Shown in pieces: positions 38,809 to 47,156 of a DNA stretch of 64,000 nucleotides. The DNA is taken from the NCBI GenBank assembly GCA_902587145.1, contig CACIKD010000001.1, positions 248,805-312,804 on the forward strand, given 5' to 3'. The notes under the pieces are model-generated. The model searched no databases and was not told the origin of the DNA. It was given only the letters and a program-made list of their open reading frames with translations. The translations under genes were made by a program, and so were the position numbers. Within the stretch, counting starts at the first letter, position 1; the number at the start of each line of letters is the position of its first letter. The stretch is from an uncultured Pelagibacteraceae bacterium. GTDB taxonomy: Bacteria; Pseudomonadota; Alphaproteobacteria; Pelagibacterales; Pelagibacteraceae.

Positions 38809-38837
38809 CAATTTTTAGTTGATTCAATTTTTAGTTG
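38809..38837. repeat. Tandem 13-bp direct repeat upstream of the aldehyde dehydrogenase gene
   Basis: CAATTTTTAGTTG occurs at 38809-38821 and again at 38825-38837, separated by ATT, giving a 16-bp period. Each unit is itself a partial dyad (CAA...TTG). It lies between the aldehyde dehydrogenase gene and the recA terminator, in the 168-bp gap, and resembles a two-site regulator target. Confidence 0.6.
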
Positions 38838-38862
38838 TTTAAAATTTCATGGGAAACGAGAA

Positions 38863-38883
38863 TTGGGGGTCAAAGACCCCCAA
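38863..38883 (-). terminator. Stem-loop after recA
   Basis: TTGGGGGTC and GACCCCCAA form a perfect 9-bp stem with an AAA loop (TTT on the minus strand), 13 bp past the recA stop. The following minus-strand bases, AATTCTCGTTT, are only moderately U-rich, so it is a plausible terminator and a likely 3' end stabiliser. Confidence 0.65.
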
Positions 38884-38896
38884 AATAATGGGATGA

Positions 38897-39997
38897 CTAT
38901 TTTTCCTCGTCTTTGCTAATCTTTTCTTTAGGTGAAGGATTGCCTTCTAACTCTTTAGTTATTGCAGCTGCCTTTTCTCTCACGGCTTTTTCTATTTCTT
39001 CAGCAACATTCGGATTTTTTTCCAAGTATAATTTGGCATTCTCTTTTCCTTGACCAATTTTTTCACCTTTGTATGCATACCAAGCGCCTGACTTCTCAAT
39101 GATGTCTGCTTTAGCACCCAGGTCAATTAACTCACCATTTTTACTGATGCCTTTGCCATACATCAAATCGAACTCTACAACCTTAAAAGGAGGAGCTACC
39201 TTATTTTTGATAACTTTCACTCTAGTCGTGTTTCCAATGATTTGATCTTTGTCTTTTATGGCACCAATTCTTCTAATGTCCATTCTAACAGAAGAATAAA
39301 ATTTTAATGCATTTCCGCCTGATGTAGTTTCTGGGTTTCCAAACATAACTCCGATTTTCATTCTAATTTGGTTAATGAAAATTACCATCGTGTTTGACTT
39401 TGCTACTGAACCAGTAATTTTTCTTAGCGCCTGGCTCATAAGTCTTGATTGCAAGCCTACATGGTGATCTCCCATTTCACCTTCTAATTCTGCTTTCGGT
39501 GTTAATGCTGCTACCGAGTCTACTACAAGTACTGAGACAGAACCTGATTTAATTAAGGTATCAGTTATTTCTAAAGCTTGCTCACCTGTATCAGGTTGAG
39601 AAATTAGTAATTCATCAGTTTTAACTCCTAGCTTTTTTGCATAAGCGGGATCCATTGCGTGCTCAGCATCAACAAAAGCACATATTCCTCCAGCTTTTTG
39701 AGCCTCAGCTACTACTTGTAAAGCTAAGGTCGTTTTTCCTGAAGACTCTGGGCCATAAATTTCTATTATTCTTCCCTTAGGTAGTCCTCCGATTCCAAGT
39801 GCTAAATCTAAGCTTAAAGAACCAGTCGAAATAGCTTCTACGTCTAATGCTTCCTGTTGGCCAAGTCTCATTACTGAGCCTTTACCGAAATTTTGATCGA
39901 TTTGGCTTATTGCTGCTTCTAAAGACTTGTTTTTTTCCTTAATTTCTTGAGCTTTTTTGTTGTCTGGTTTCACAACTTTTAAATTATTTTTTGTCAT
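38897..39997 (-). CDS. recA: Recombinase RecA
   Basis: 366 residues from ATG 39997, chosen because AAGGA lies 6 nt upstream; the frame continues to 40042. The N-terminal [25 protein letters not shown], Walker [10 protein letters not shown], the [20 protein letters not shown]1-loop region and [28 protein letters not shown] (L2) are all standard. It drives homologous recombination and, where LexA exists, the SOS response. No SOS-box-like motif stands out upstream. Confidence 0.97.
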   Translation of the reverse strand: MTKNNLKVVKPDNKKAQEIKEKNKSLEAAISQIDQNFGKGSVMRLGQQEALDVEAISTGSLSLDLALGIGGLPKGRIIEIYGPESSGKTTLALQVVAEAQKAGGICAFVDAEHAMDPAYAKKLGVKTDELLISQPDTGEQALEITDTLIKSGSVSVLVVDSVAALTPKAELEGEMGDHHVGLQSRLMSQALRKITGSVAKSNTMVIFINQIRMKIGVMFGNPETTSGGNALKFYSSVRMDIRRIGAIKDKDQIIGNTTRVKVIKNKVAPPFKVVEFDLMYGKGISKNGELIDLGAKADIIEKSGAWYAYKGEKIGQGKENAKLYLEKNPNVAEEIEKAVREKAAAITKELEGNPSPKEKISKDEEK

Positions 39998-40090
39998 TTT
40001 ATATCCTTTTTTATTGTTCGAATCGTTAATATAAATGTACACATTTTGTTCTTTTTATCAAGTAAATAAAAATTAGGATTTTTTTAAGTT

Positions 40091-41386
40091 TTAAGGGGTT
40101 TGAAAAGCCTTTAATTCCAATCCTCCGATTTGGCTAAGTAGTCTTAATTTTGAGACTATAAGATTTTTTTTTGCTTCAGCATTAGATATTCTAGCTTCTA
40201 AAAGTAAACTTCTAGATTGAATAACGTCAAGAGTAGTTCTTGTATTGCCAGAGTCATATTCCAAAGTTATACCCTCATTAGCTATTTCTGCTGCTTTTAA
40301 TTGAGCTTCAGTAGAAGTTAAAACACTTTCTGCAGATTGATAAAATGACCAAGAAGTTGATGTTTGAGTTTTGATCTCATTCTCTTTATCTACTAATAAA
40401 AGAGCATTTTGATCTTTTTTATGTTTAAATTTTTTAATTGAGGAAAAATTTTTACCCCCTTGTATTATTGGCCAAGTAACAGTAGCTTTTAATGTTTCTT
40501 GCTCGTCTTCATCCACAGTGGCACTAAGGTCTTTATTCTCAGTTTTTGAATAATTTAGAGTTGCGGAGGGTGAAAGCCTTGCTTTTTCGACGCTCAATTC
40601 TTTTTCAGAAATAGCAAGATTAATCCTTGCAATTCCAAGGCTGGGGTTATTTAAGTTTGAAAGTTCCAGAGCACTTTTTAAACTCTGAGGCATTATAAAT
40701 GAAATATCAAAATTATCATTTAAATTTTGTGGAGCCTGAATTCTGTTTATTCTCTCAAACTCAGCTAAAGCTGATGTATATTCAGTATCAGCTTTAATAA
40801 AATCAGCTTGTGCTCTAGCCAATGAAGATTCGGACTGAGCTAAATCTGTCAAACTTATTTCACCCTTTTGAAGTCTAGACCTATCAGACTCTACTTGACG
40901 TTCAAATAAATCAACATTTGCTAAATTAAAATCTTTACTTTTGCTTTTAAAAACTAAATCATAGTATGCTGAGATTGAATTTAAAATTGTATCTTGTTCA
41001 ACAATCTTATATTCATTTTGAGCTTTCTCAAATTCTAATCTTGATTTTTTTAAGTTGTTATAACCTTGGAATCCTTGAAAAATTTTTTGATCTACTGAAA
41101 ATTTCTTAGTTTCTGTATTTCTTTTTGTATTACCCAATTTAGATCCAGATTGATCTATTATATTTGAAGTCTCTTTGCTTGATTGGGAACCGGAAATCGT
41201 CAGGCTAGGTAAAAACTCACTCATTGATATATTTTCATTTTCTTTAACAGCTTTTAAGTTTTCTCTTTCAGCATTTAATTTTGGATTGTTTTTTAAAGCA
41301 GACTCAACATAAAAAAGAGCGCTATTATCTGCTGACAAAATGTTAAATTGGAATATTACGAAAAAAAAAATTAGTTTTTTATACAT
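40091..41386 (-). CDS. TolC-family outer-membrane efflux protein
   Basis: 431 residues. The signal peptide spans ~1-19 (FFFVIFQFNILSAD). Two outer-membrane efflux protein repeats follow, rich in Ala/Gln/Lys/Glu helices with beta segments such as PSLTISGSQS and PSATLNYSKTE. The pattern LDVIQSRSLLLEARISNAEAKKNLIVSKLRLL near the end is typical of TolC's second repeat. It probably forms the trimeric exit duct for type I secretion and RND/ABC efflux. It lies between recA and the glycerate kinase, adjacent to the latter with no spacer. Confidence 0.87.
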   Translation of the reverse strand: MYKKLIFFFVIFQFNILSADNSALFYVESALKNNPKLNAERENLKAVKENENISMSEFLPSLTISGSQSSKETSNIIDQSGSKLGNTKRNTETKKFSVDQKIFQGFQGYNNLKKSRLEFEKAQNEYKIVEQDTILNSISAYYDLVFKSKSKDFNLANVDLFERQVESDRSRLQKGEISLTDLAQSESSLARAQADFIKADTEYTSALAEFERINRIQAPQNLNDNFDISFIMPQSLKSALELSNLNNPSLGIARINLAISEKELSVEKARLSPSATLNYSKTENKDLSATVDEDEQETLKATVTWPIIQGGKNFSSIKKFKHKKDQNALLLVDKENEIKTQTSTSWSFYQSAESVLTSTEAQLKAAEIANEGITLEYDSGNTRTTLDVIQSRSLLLEARISNAEAKKNLIVSKLRLLSQIGGLELKAFQTP

Positions 41387-42277
41387 TTAAAATTTTATTG
41401 ATTTAATTTTATGTCTCTTATCTATAAAAATAACAAAATCATTATCTTGATATCTCTTCGACATATTTTTTGTTAATCTTTCATAAAACATAATAAATCT
41501 CTTAACCTGTTTTGTATCCATAGTTCTCTTTTTTTTTGACCTTGATCTTAACTTTTTTTCTTGAAGAAGCCTCCATTTAAGAACATACTTAAAATTAGGA
41601 ACTTTTAAATAGATCTTTTTATCTATTAAATCATAAATCTTCTTATAACTTGTCTTCAATTCATTATTTACTTTTTTCCTCCAAGTCAACTTGGTATCCT
41701 CATATTTTTCTAAAATATTTACTGGCTTTTTCAATTCTTCATATTTCTGATGTTTTGCACCAACGCACCATCCTTCAAATATTATTATGTCAGGTTTTTT
41801 TTGAATTTTCTGCCAATATCGAAATTTAAATCTGTCATCAATTGATTTGTCAAATCTAGGTATTCTTATACTTTTAAAATTTTTTTTTAAAAGTGCTCTC
41901 AAAACATTATAAAGCATTTTACAATCGTGAGTTCCAGGGACACCGCGCGTCAAAAATAAAGGATGAACATAATTTGACATTTTTCTTCTCTCTAAAGCAG
42001 TTTTATAGAAATCATCAATTGAGAAACAAGCTACATTTAAATTAAAATAAGAATGAAATATTATTTTTAAAATTTGAGAAATAGTTGATTTTCCAGATCC
42101 TTGGCCCCCTGATAAACCTATTACAAAAGGTCTATTTTTAAATTTATAAAGCTTGAATATTTTTTTGCAAAAAGGAAGATAGAATTTTTTTAATTGTTTT
42201 TGTTTATCTTGAAATTTTTCACCAATATATTCTTGTTTTTTTACAAATTTTAAATATTTTTTTTTAAAATCTGACAT
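41387..42277 (-). CDS. Glycerate 3-kinase-like P-loop kinase (plant GLYK type)
   Basis: 296 residues. P-loop GGQGSGKS lies at 57-64, preceded by FVIGLS. SIDDFYKTALERRKM, HPLFLTRGVPGTHD and FEGWCVGAKHQ match the plant D-glycerate 3-kinase and yeast YGR205W family, related to uridine and pantothenate kinases. It would phosphorylate D-glycerate to 3-phosphoglycerate, the last step of glycolate and photorespiration-like salvage. It directly follows (on the minus strand) the GFA-family gene by ~16 bp and abuts the TolC-like gene. Activity on glycerate is inferred from homology. Confidence 0.82.
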   Translation of the reverse strand: MSDFKKKYLKFVKKQEYIGEKFQDKQKQLKKFYLPFCKKIFKLYKFKNRPFVIGLSGGQGSGKSTISQILKIIFHSYFNLNVACFSIDDFYKTALERRKMSNYVHPLFLTRGVPGTHDCKMLYNVLRALLKKNFKSIRIPRFDKSIDDRFKFRYWQKIQKKPDIIIFEGWCVGAKHQKYEELKKPVNILEKYEDTKLTWRKKVNNELKTSYKKIYDLIDKKIYLKVPNFKYVLKWRLLQEKKLRSRSKKKRTMDTKQVKRFIMFYERLTKNMSKRYQDNDFVIFIDKRHKIKSIKF

Positions 42278-42293
42278 TGTCCAAATTTTTGTA

Positions 42294-42659
42294 TTATTTT
42301 TTTTTGTCTAAAGGGTGATTATTTCCGTCTACCACATTAACATTATTCAGTTTAAAGGTGTCAATTTCGTCTATACATCCAAGATTGAAACCTGTTAATG
42401 CTGGATTTATTCTTGGATGATGATGTGTGTATATCCCGCAATTTGAACAAAAAAAATGTTTAGCTGTTTTAGAGTGAAATTGATACATTTTTAAATTCTC
42501 TCTGCCTTTTGTGATATTAAAATCTTCATTTTTGACCATAGACATAATCGCTCCTTTTCTTTTACAAATAGAGCAGTTGCATCTTATTGTTTTAACTAAT
42601 TGGTCAGATAAATTTATTTCTGCTTCCACTTCCCCACAATGACATTTAAGTTTTCTCAT
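42294..42659 (-). CDS. GFA/CENP-V family zinc-binding protein
   Basis: 121 residues. Three zinc-ligand motifs are visible: CHCG at residues 6-9, CNCSICKRKG at ~28-37 and FFCSNCGIYTHHHP at ~70-83. This is the GFA (glutathione-dependent formaldehyde-activating) fold. Family members have various or unknown roles; only some act on S-hydroxymethyl-glutathione, and the original Gfa activity has been questioned. It is immediately upstream of the glycerate kinase. A link to formaldehyde oxidation in a C1-metabolising cell is possible but not demonstrated. Confidence 0.82.
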   Translation of the reverse strand: MRKLKCHCGEVEAEINLSDQLVKTIRCNCSICKRKGAIMSMVKNEDFNITKGRENLKMYQFHSKTAKHFFCSNCGIYTHHHPRINPALTGFNLGCIDEIDTFKLNNVNVVDGNNHPLDKKK

Positions 42660-42729
42660 ATTAAATTATAACTCATTTTTTTGATGCAAAGTAACACTTA
42701 TAAACATTGAAAATATTATGATTTATAAT

Positions 42730-42770
42730 GTTCTCGTTTTGATTCTCTTTTGACTCTGTTTTAGACTCTA
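42730..42770. repeat. Short imperfect 11-bp tandem repeat between GFA and GT2 genes
   Basis: Four consecutive related units read GTTCTCGTTTT, GATTCTCTTTT, GACTCTGTTTTA and GACTCTA. The period is 11 bp, one helical turn. It lies in the 122-bp gap and just downstream of the GT2 stop codon on the minus strand. Confidence 0.55.
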
Positions 42771-42781
42771 AATTCAACTTT

Positions 42782-43654
42782 TTAGTGTGTTACTTTATCT
42801 GTGTTTACCAACTCTAAGTCCATATTTTCTAATATTTTTTTGTTAGATTTTGTAGAAATCATGTAAATAAAAATATTAAATATAACAATCGTTATTTGAA
42901 GGATTGGAGAAATCAGTCCAACATAAGGTTGAAGATAAGAAAGTAAAACTAAAAAAAGCGCAGATCTAATAAATACGCTCATTTTAAATACAGCAATAAT
43001 TGAGAAAGAATGAATTATTAACTTAAATAATGACATTTTAGATGGACCAAAATACCTTTTTCCTCTTATACAATTAATGTTTCCAAGATTTGTAATTTTA
43101 TTTTTAAGGGTACTGGCAAAACAATAGATAATTGTTGGCTCTTTAATAATTGTTTCGGCATCATCTTTAGTTATCAAACTGTAATGCCCAAAATTCATTA
43201 ATTTTCCAGTGAATATTAAAGTAAGTAATTTATGTAGAGAATAAAAAAAAGTAAATATTGGACCTTCAGATCTTTTTACTCTTTTGGCTACTACTGAAAT
43301 ATTTTGTAATTCCTTAGCTTTATTAATCAAATCAGATATTTCTTCTGGTCTATCTTCTCCGTCTGCGTCCATTAAGATTAAATTATCAAATTGATAATTT
43401 TTGAGGGCATGTTTAATACCGTTTGCTATACAAATTGCATGTCCTTGATTTATTCTCATGTTTAAAATTTCAATTACCTTAAGATGAGAGGGCAAAGATA
43501 ACAAAGGAGCTTTTTCTTTAGATCCATCATTAATTGCTATTAAGCTAAAAGAAATATCTTTAAATTCTGATATCACCTTATTGATTTCATTTATCAATTT
43601 TGTAAATGACTCCCAATCATTGTATACTGGAGTTATAAAAACAATATTTTTCAT
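42782..43654 (-). CDS. Membrane-anchored family 2 glycosyltransferase
   Basis: 290 residues from the ATG at 43654, whose ATGA overlaps the stop of the upstream gene. The GT-A domain begins NIVFITPVYNDWESF, with AINDGSKE and LMDADGEDRPEEI (DxD-type metal site). The C-terminus has two membrane helices (~220-240 and ~250-275). This layout resembles DPM/GtrB-type polyprenyl-phosphate glycosyltransferases. It probably makes a lipid-linked sugar used by the GT39-like protein encoded just upstream. Substrate is unknown. Confidence 0.8.
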   Translation of the reverse strand: MKNIVFITPVYNDWESFTKLINEINKVISEFKDISFSLIAINDGSKEKAPLLSLPSHLKVIEILNMRINQGHAICIANGIKHALKNYQFDNLILMDADGEDRPEEISDLINKAKELQNISVVAKRVKRSEGPIFTFFYSLHKLLTLIFTGKLMNFGHYSLITKDDAETIIKEPTIIYCFASTLKNKITNLGNINCIRGKRYFGPSKMSLFKLIIHSFSIIAVFKMSVFIRSALFLVLLSYLQPYVGLISPILQITIVIFNIFIYMISTKSNKKILENMDLELVNTDKVTH

Positions 43655-45024
43655 TTTGCTCCTATCATGCAAATTCCAATTGGTTTAATAGTACCATATA
43701 TACCGGGGCAAAATTTCTTTAAAATGTTAGGATTTCCAGTGTAAATAACTCCTGTATTAGAAGTTACTGATGATAAATTATTTTCTATTGTATTAAACCA
43801 AATTGGTCGTGAACTTAAATGATAAGATAAGTTACCGGCATACCATTCATCCCCGACAACGATCGAGATATCATTTGAAAAGTTTTTGTCCCATCTTCTT
43901 TGAACTAAATCTGATATTTCTTTACCAGGATAATCTGTTCTTTTAAATTCGTTTGAGAGTGAAACGTACAAATAGCTTAGTGGAGATATTATAAAAAAAA
44001 TGAGAAATGCTGCTAAAAATTTTTTAAGGTTTTTTTCATTCAGAGAATTTTTACAAATTTGAATTATTAAAACGCCAATAAATAAATAAAAAGGTGTCAT
44101 CCACATTGTTCTTATTTTTGCACCGGAAATTAAAGAAGTAAGAAAAATTAATATAATTGGTAATAAATTGATAAATAATAGAAAATACTTATCCTTCTTC
44201 AAAATTTTAAAATTTAGTTTTTTAAAATTAATAAACGTAAGTAACATAATTATAACTGGAGATAAAATTCCTATTTGTTTTAATAAAAATATAAGAGGAT
44301 TATAAATATGATTTATTAAACTGAGCTCTTCTATCCCAGTTCTATTTAAAGCATAAGTAACTGTTACGAATTCATTATTAAATAGCCAAACAACATGAGG
44401 GATCAAAAATATTACAAATATAATGCCAGGTATCATAAATCTTATTTTAAAATTTCTTTTTTCAAGCATGATTAAAATAAAGATAATTTTTATCGATAAT
44501 AACAAATATATAAAAAGGTACTTGGTCAAAAAACCTATAGACATAAAAAGACCCAAAAGGATCAAATCTGAAATTTTTTCATAATTTATTGATTTCCAAG
44601 AGTAATAAATTACGGTAGCCCAAAAAGGTAATTGGCAAACGTTTACGTTAAATTCAGGTGAAGTAAAGTTATAAAAATATATTCCCTCTAAAAGAAATAT
44701 AGAGCATAAAGAGTGTAATTTATTTTTAAAAATTAAATTTGAAAATTTCCATACGTAAATAAAAGCTATAATTACGAATATTTGACTTAATAAATAATAA
44801 GCCCAATCTTTGTTACCAAAGAAACTGTAAACTACTTCTACCATAAAAGCACTTACAGGAGGATGCTTTGAATAACCCCAAGATAAATTACTTCCCCATG
44901 CCAAAGCTTCTATAGTGTCTAAAGGTAAATTTACATTTGATAAAGATGGAATAATTGTCCAAATTATTAAATGGGATAATAAAAATATATAAAATAAAGT
45001 TTTATAGTAATTTTTAATCAACAT
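43651..45024 (-). CDS. GT39/ArnT-like membrane glycosyltransferase
   Basis: 457 residues with about ten membrane segments. The first periplasmic loop contains LDTIEALAWGSNLSWGYSKHPP, matching the acidic catalytic and HPP motifs of the PMT/ArnT superfamily. A soluble C-terminal tail (~360-457) includes IVVGDEWYAGNLSYHL and ends with two Cys (KKFCPGIYGTIKPIGICMIG). It would transfer a sugar from polyprenyl phosphate to lipid A, protein or glycan. It forms a two-gene unit with the GT2 gene. Such pairs are often variable between close strains. Confidence 0.78.
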   Translation of the reverse strand: MLIKNYYKTLFYIFLLSHLIIWTIIPSLSNVNLPLDTIEALAWGSNLSWGYSKHPPVSAFMVEVVYSFFGNKDWAYYLLSQIFVIIAFIYVWKFSNLIFKNKLHSLCSIFLLEGIYFYNFTSPEFNVNVCQLPFWATVIYYSWKSINYEKISDLILLGLFMSIGFLTKYLFIYLLLSIKIIFILIMLEKRNFKIRFMIPGIIFVIFLIPHVVWLFNNEFVTVTYALNRTGIEELSLINHIYNPLIFLLKQIGILSPVIIMLLTFINFKKLNFKILKKDKYFLLFINLLPIILIFLTSLISGAKIRTMWMTPFYLFIGVLIIQICKNSLNEKNLKKFLAAFLIFFIISPLSYLYVSLSNEFKRTDYPGKEISDLVQRRWDKNFSNDISIVVGDEWYAGNLSYHLSSRPIWFNTIENNLSSVTSNTGVIYTGNPNILKKFCPGIYGTIKPIGICMIGAK

Positions 45025-45054
45025 AATTGTTAAATTAATACAATTTTAAGGCTA

Positions 45055-45082
45055 TTGACACGCTTAAATTCAAATCTATACT
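45055..45082 (+). promoter_or_regulatory. Probable dksA promoter
   Basis: TTGACA (45055-45060), 16-bp spacer, TATACT (45077-45082). This is the closest consensus -35 match with a well-placed -10 in the window. Transcription would start near 45089, giving a very short leader before the ATG at 45098. Confidence 0.6.
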
Positions 45083-45097
45083 CCCCCAAATTCACAA

Positions 45098-45520
45098 ATG
45101 GTAAAAAAAACTAGTAATAAAAAGTACACTCCAAGTCAAAAAGAAAAATATATGTGTGCAAAACACAAAAAGTTTTTTACTGAGGAATTAGTCAAATGGA
45201 AAAAGGATATTATTAAAGCAAATAACTTAGGAAATTTATTAAATTCTTCTGATGATAGTATGTCGTCTGCTGACATGGTAGATCAAGCCTCTTCTTACAC
45301 GGACAAATCAGTAGAGATGAAAGCATTAAATAGAAGTAGAAAATTAATAGCTAAAATAGATATGGCATTAAGACGAATAAAAGATGGAACTTATGGCTAT
45401 TGCGAAGAGTCTGGTGAGCCCATCGGTCTTAAAAGATTAATGGCAAGACCTATAGCGACTTTAACTATTGAAGCACAAGAAAAACATGAGAGAGACGAGA
45501 AAATATTTGTTGATGATTAA
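45098..45520 (+). CDS. dksA: DksA/TraR-type RNA polymerase-binding transcription factor
   Basis: 140 residues. A coiled-coil-like N-terminal half contains the acidic tip region SSDDSMSSADMVDQAS. The C-terminal globular region is GTYGYCEESGEPIGLKRLMARPIATLTIEAQEKHERDE. Only the first of the four classical zinc Cys is present, so this is a zinc-poor DksA as found widely in alphaproteobacteria. It modulates rRNA and amino-acid promoters with ppGpp. It has a strong private promoter and converges on the GST gene with a TTAA overlap. Confidence 0.9.
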   Translation: MVKKTSNKKYTPSQKEKYMCAKHKKFFTEELVKWKKDIIKANNLGNLLNSSDDSMSSADMVDQASSYTDKSVEMKALNRSRKLIAKIDMALRRIKDGTYGYCEESGEPIGLKRLMARPIATLTIEAQEKHERDEKIFVDD

Positions 45521-46143
45521 GGTTTCGGTATTTCTTCACCTTTATTAAGGAGATCATATCCTTTTTTTACTTTATCGCGAGACGAAATTTCAGAGTACCA
45601 TCTAGATAAATTCTTAAATTTTTTAAGTCCAATATCATGCCATTCGTGCCTAGCTATCCAAGGAAAAGTAGCGATGTCAGCAATAGTATACTCATCGTAA
45701 GCTAAAAATTTTGAATTTTTAAGTCTCATGTCCAACTCCAAGTAAATTCTCTCACAAATTTTGAAATATCTTTCTTCCCCAAATTTACTTTTTCCTGGAT
45801 TGTAGTGATGAAATTGATGATGTTGACCAAGCATAGGACCAACATAGGCCATTTGCCCTATAAGCCATTGGTTAATTATTGTTCTTTTATCTTGATCATA
45901 AAATTTACCACTTTTTTCAGCTAAATAAATTAATATAGCTCCAGACTCAAATAAGCTTACATCTTTATCATGATCAATTATCACAGGAATTTTTCGAAAG
46001 GGACTTATTTTTTGGAATTCAGGATTGAATTGTTCATTTTTATTAATATTTATTTTAGTAATTTTATATTCATAACCTATCTCTTCTAGCATAATAGTTA
46101 TTTTTTTACCATTTGGAGTGTTTGAAGTAAAAACTTCAATCAT
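45517..46143 (-). CDS. Glutathione S-transferase family protein (YfcG/Ure2-like)
   Basis: 208 residues. The thioredoxin-like N-terminal domain has FTSNTPNGKKITIMLEEIG, KISPFRKIPVI (cis-Pro) and LFESGAILIYLAEK, the glutathione gamma-Glu site. The C-terminal helical domain has YTIADIATFPWIARHEWHDIGL. The TPNGxK start fits the nu-class YfcG/YghU group, which has disulfide reductase activity. It overlaps the upstream reductase gene by 4 bp, part of a ferredoxin-reductase-GST transcript. Confidence 0.87.
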   Translation of the reverse strand: MIEVFTSNTPNGKKITIMLEEIGYEYKITKININKNEQFNPEFQKISPFRKIPVIIDHDKDVSLFESGAILIYLAEKSGKFYDQDKRTIINQWLIGQMAYVGPMLGQHHQFHHYNPGKSKFGEERYFKICERIYLELDMRLKNSKFLAYDEYTIADIATFPWIARHEWHDIGLKKFKNLSRWYSEISSRDKVKKGYDLLNKGEEIPKP

Positions 46144-47156
46144 TTTTTTATGCCAAGTCTATCTTGTATTTCTTTAGATGATGTTGAGAATTGAAATCTA
46201 TAAGTTTCGTTCGGTCTTGCTCTTTTAAAGCACTCAACCGACGCTAAAGCAGCCTCATGAAAACCAGAAAGAATTAATTTAAGTTTTCCTGGATAACTAC
46301 AAATATCACCTATCGCAAATATACCAGGCTTATTTGTTTGAAAGTTTTCAGTGTTTACCTGAATTTTTTTTTTATCCATGTTTAATCCCCATTCTGCAAT
46401 TGGTCCAAGTTGCATAATCAAACCAAAAAAACCTAAAACAATATCTGTTTCTATTTTCTCTGTTTTTTCATCATCATTTTTTATATTAATGAATTTTATC
46501 TCTTTTCCTTCATTAACAGTGTCTATTTGAAACGGTGTTTTTATTGTTATTTTTTCTTCTGCTTTTAATTTTTCTAATTCTTTCAAAGTATGAGGTGCGC
46601 CTCTAAATTCATTTCTTCTATGAATTAACGTAACTTTTGAATATTTTGACAATTCTAAAGCCCAATCTAATGCGGAGTCTCCGCCTCCAAATATAGATAT
46701 TTTTTTATTTTTAAATAAAGTTTTATCATTTACTGAGTAGAAAACTGATTTACCCTCAAATTTTGTAAGTTCTTTTAAAGGCAGTTTTCTTGGTTCAAAT
46801 GATCCTACACCTCCGGCTATAACTATGTTTGGTGTGATGAAGGTTTTATTGTTGCTAGTTTTTAAAGTCCATAAACCTTTGCCCTCCTTAATTTCCTGGA
46901 CTCTTTCATTCAAATGAATCTTAGAACCAAAGGGTTTTATCTGTTCTAATAAATTATCTGTTAAAGACTTTCCGCTGCACTCTGGAACAGCTGGAATATC
47001 GTAAATTGGTTTATCAGGATAAAGCTCTATGCATTGACCGCCAGCTTTATCAAGATTGTCTATTACCTCTGATTTTAATCCTTTTATACCAAGTTGGTGA
47101 ACTGCAAAAAGTCCTACGGGCCCAGCTCCTATTATAACAACGTCTGTTTTAATCAT
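46140..47156 (-). CDS. Ferredoxin/flavodoxin-NADP reductase, thioredoxin-reductase-like
   Basis: 338 residues. FAD-binding GAGPVGLFAVHQ at ~10-21, GGQCIELYPDKPIYDIP, the NADP-binding FGGGDSALDWA (~156-166) and a C-terminal GIFAIGDICSYPGKL are present. The CxxC redox pair of thioredoxin reductase is absent, which fits the TrxR-like ferredoxin-NADP reductases (as in Bacillus YumC and Chlorobium FNR). It overlaps the 2Fe-2S ferredoxin gene by 1 bp, so the two are likely redox partners. Confidence 0.88.
   Translation of the reverse strand: MIKTDVVIIGAGPVGLFAVHQLGIKGLKSEVIDNLDKAGGQCIELYPDKPIYDIPAVPECSGKSLTDNLLEQIKPFGSKIHLNERVQEIKEGKGLWTLKTSNNKTFITPNIVIAGGVGSFEPRKLPLKELTKFEGKSVFYSVNDKTLFKNKKISIFGGGDSALDWALELSKYSKVTLIHRRNEFRGAPHTLKELEKLKAEEKITIKTPFQIDTVNEGKEIKFINIKNDDEKTEKIETDIVLGFFGLIMQLGPIAEWGLNMDKKKIQVNTENFQTNKPGIFAIGDICSYPGKLKLILSGFHEAALASVECFKRARPNETYRFQFSTSSKEIQDRLGIKK

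Noticed and set aside
46140-47156. Thioredoxin reductase
   Set aside because: The redox CxxC motif is missing, and the neighbour is a ferredoxin, so a ferredoxin-NADP reductase fits better.
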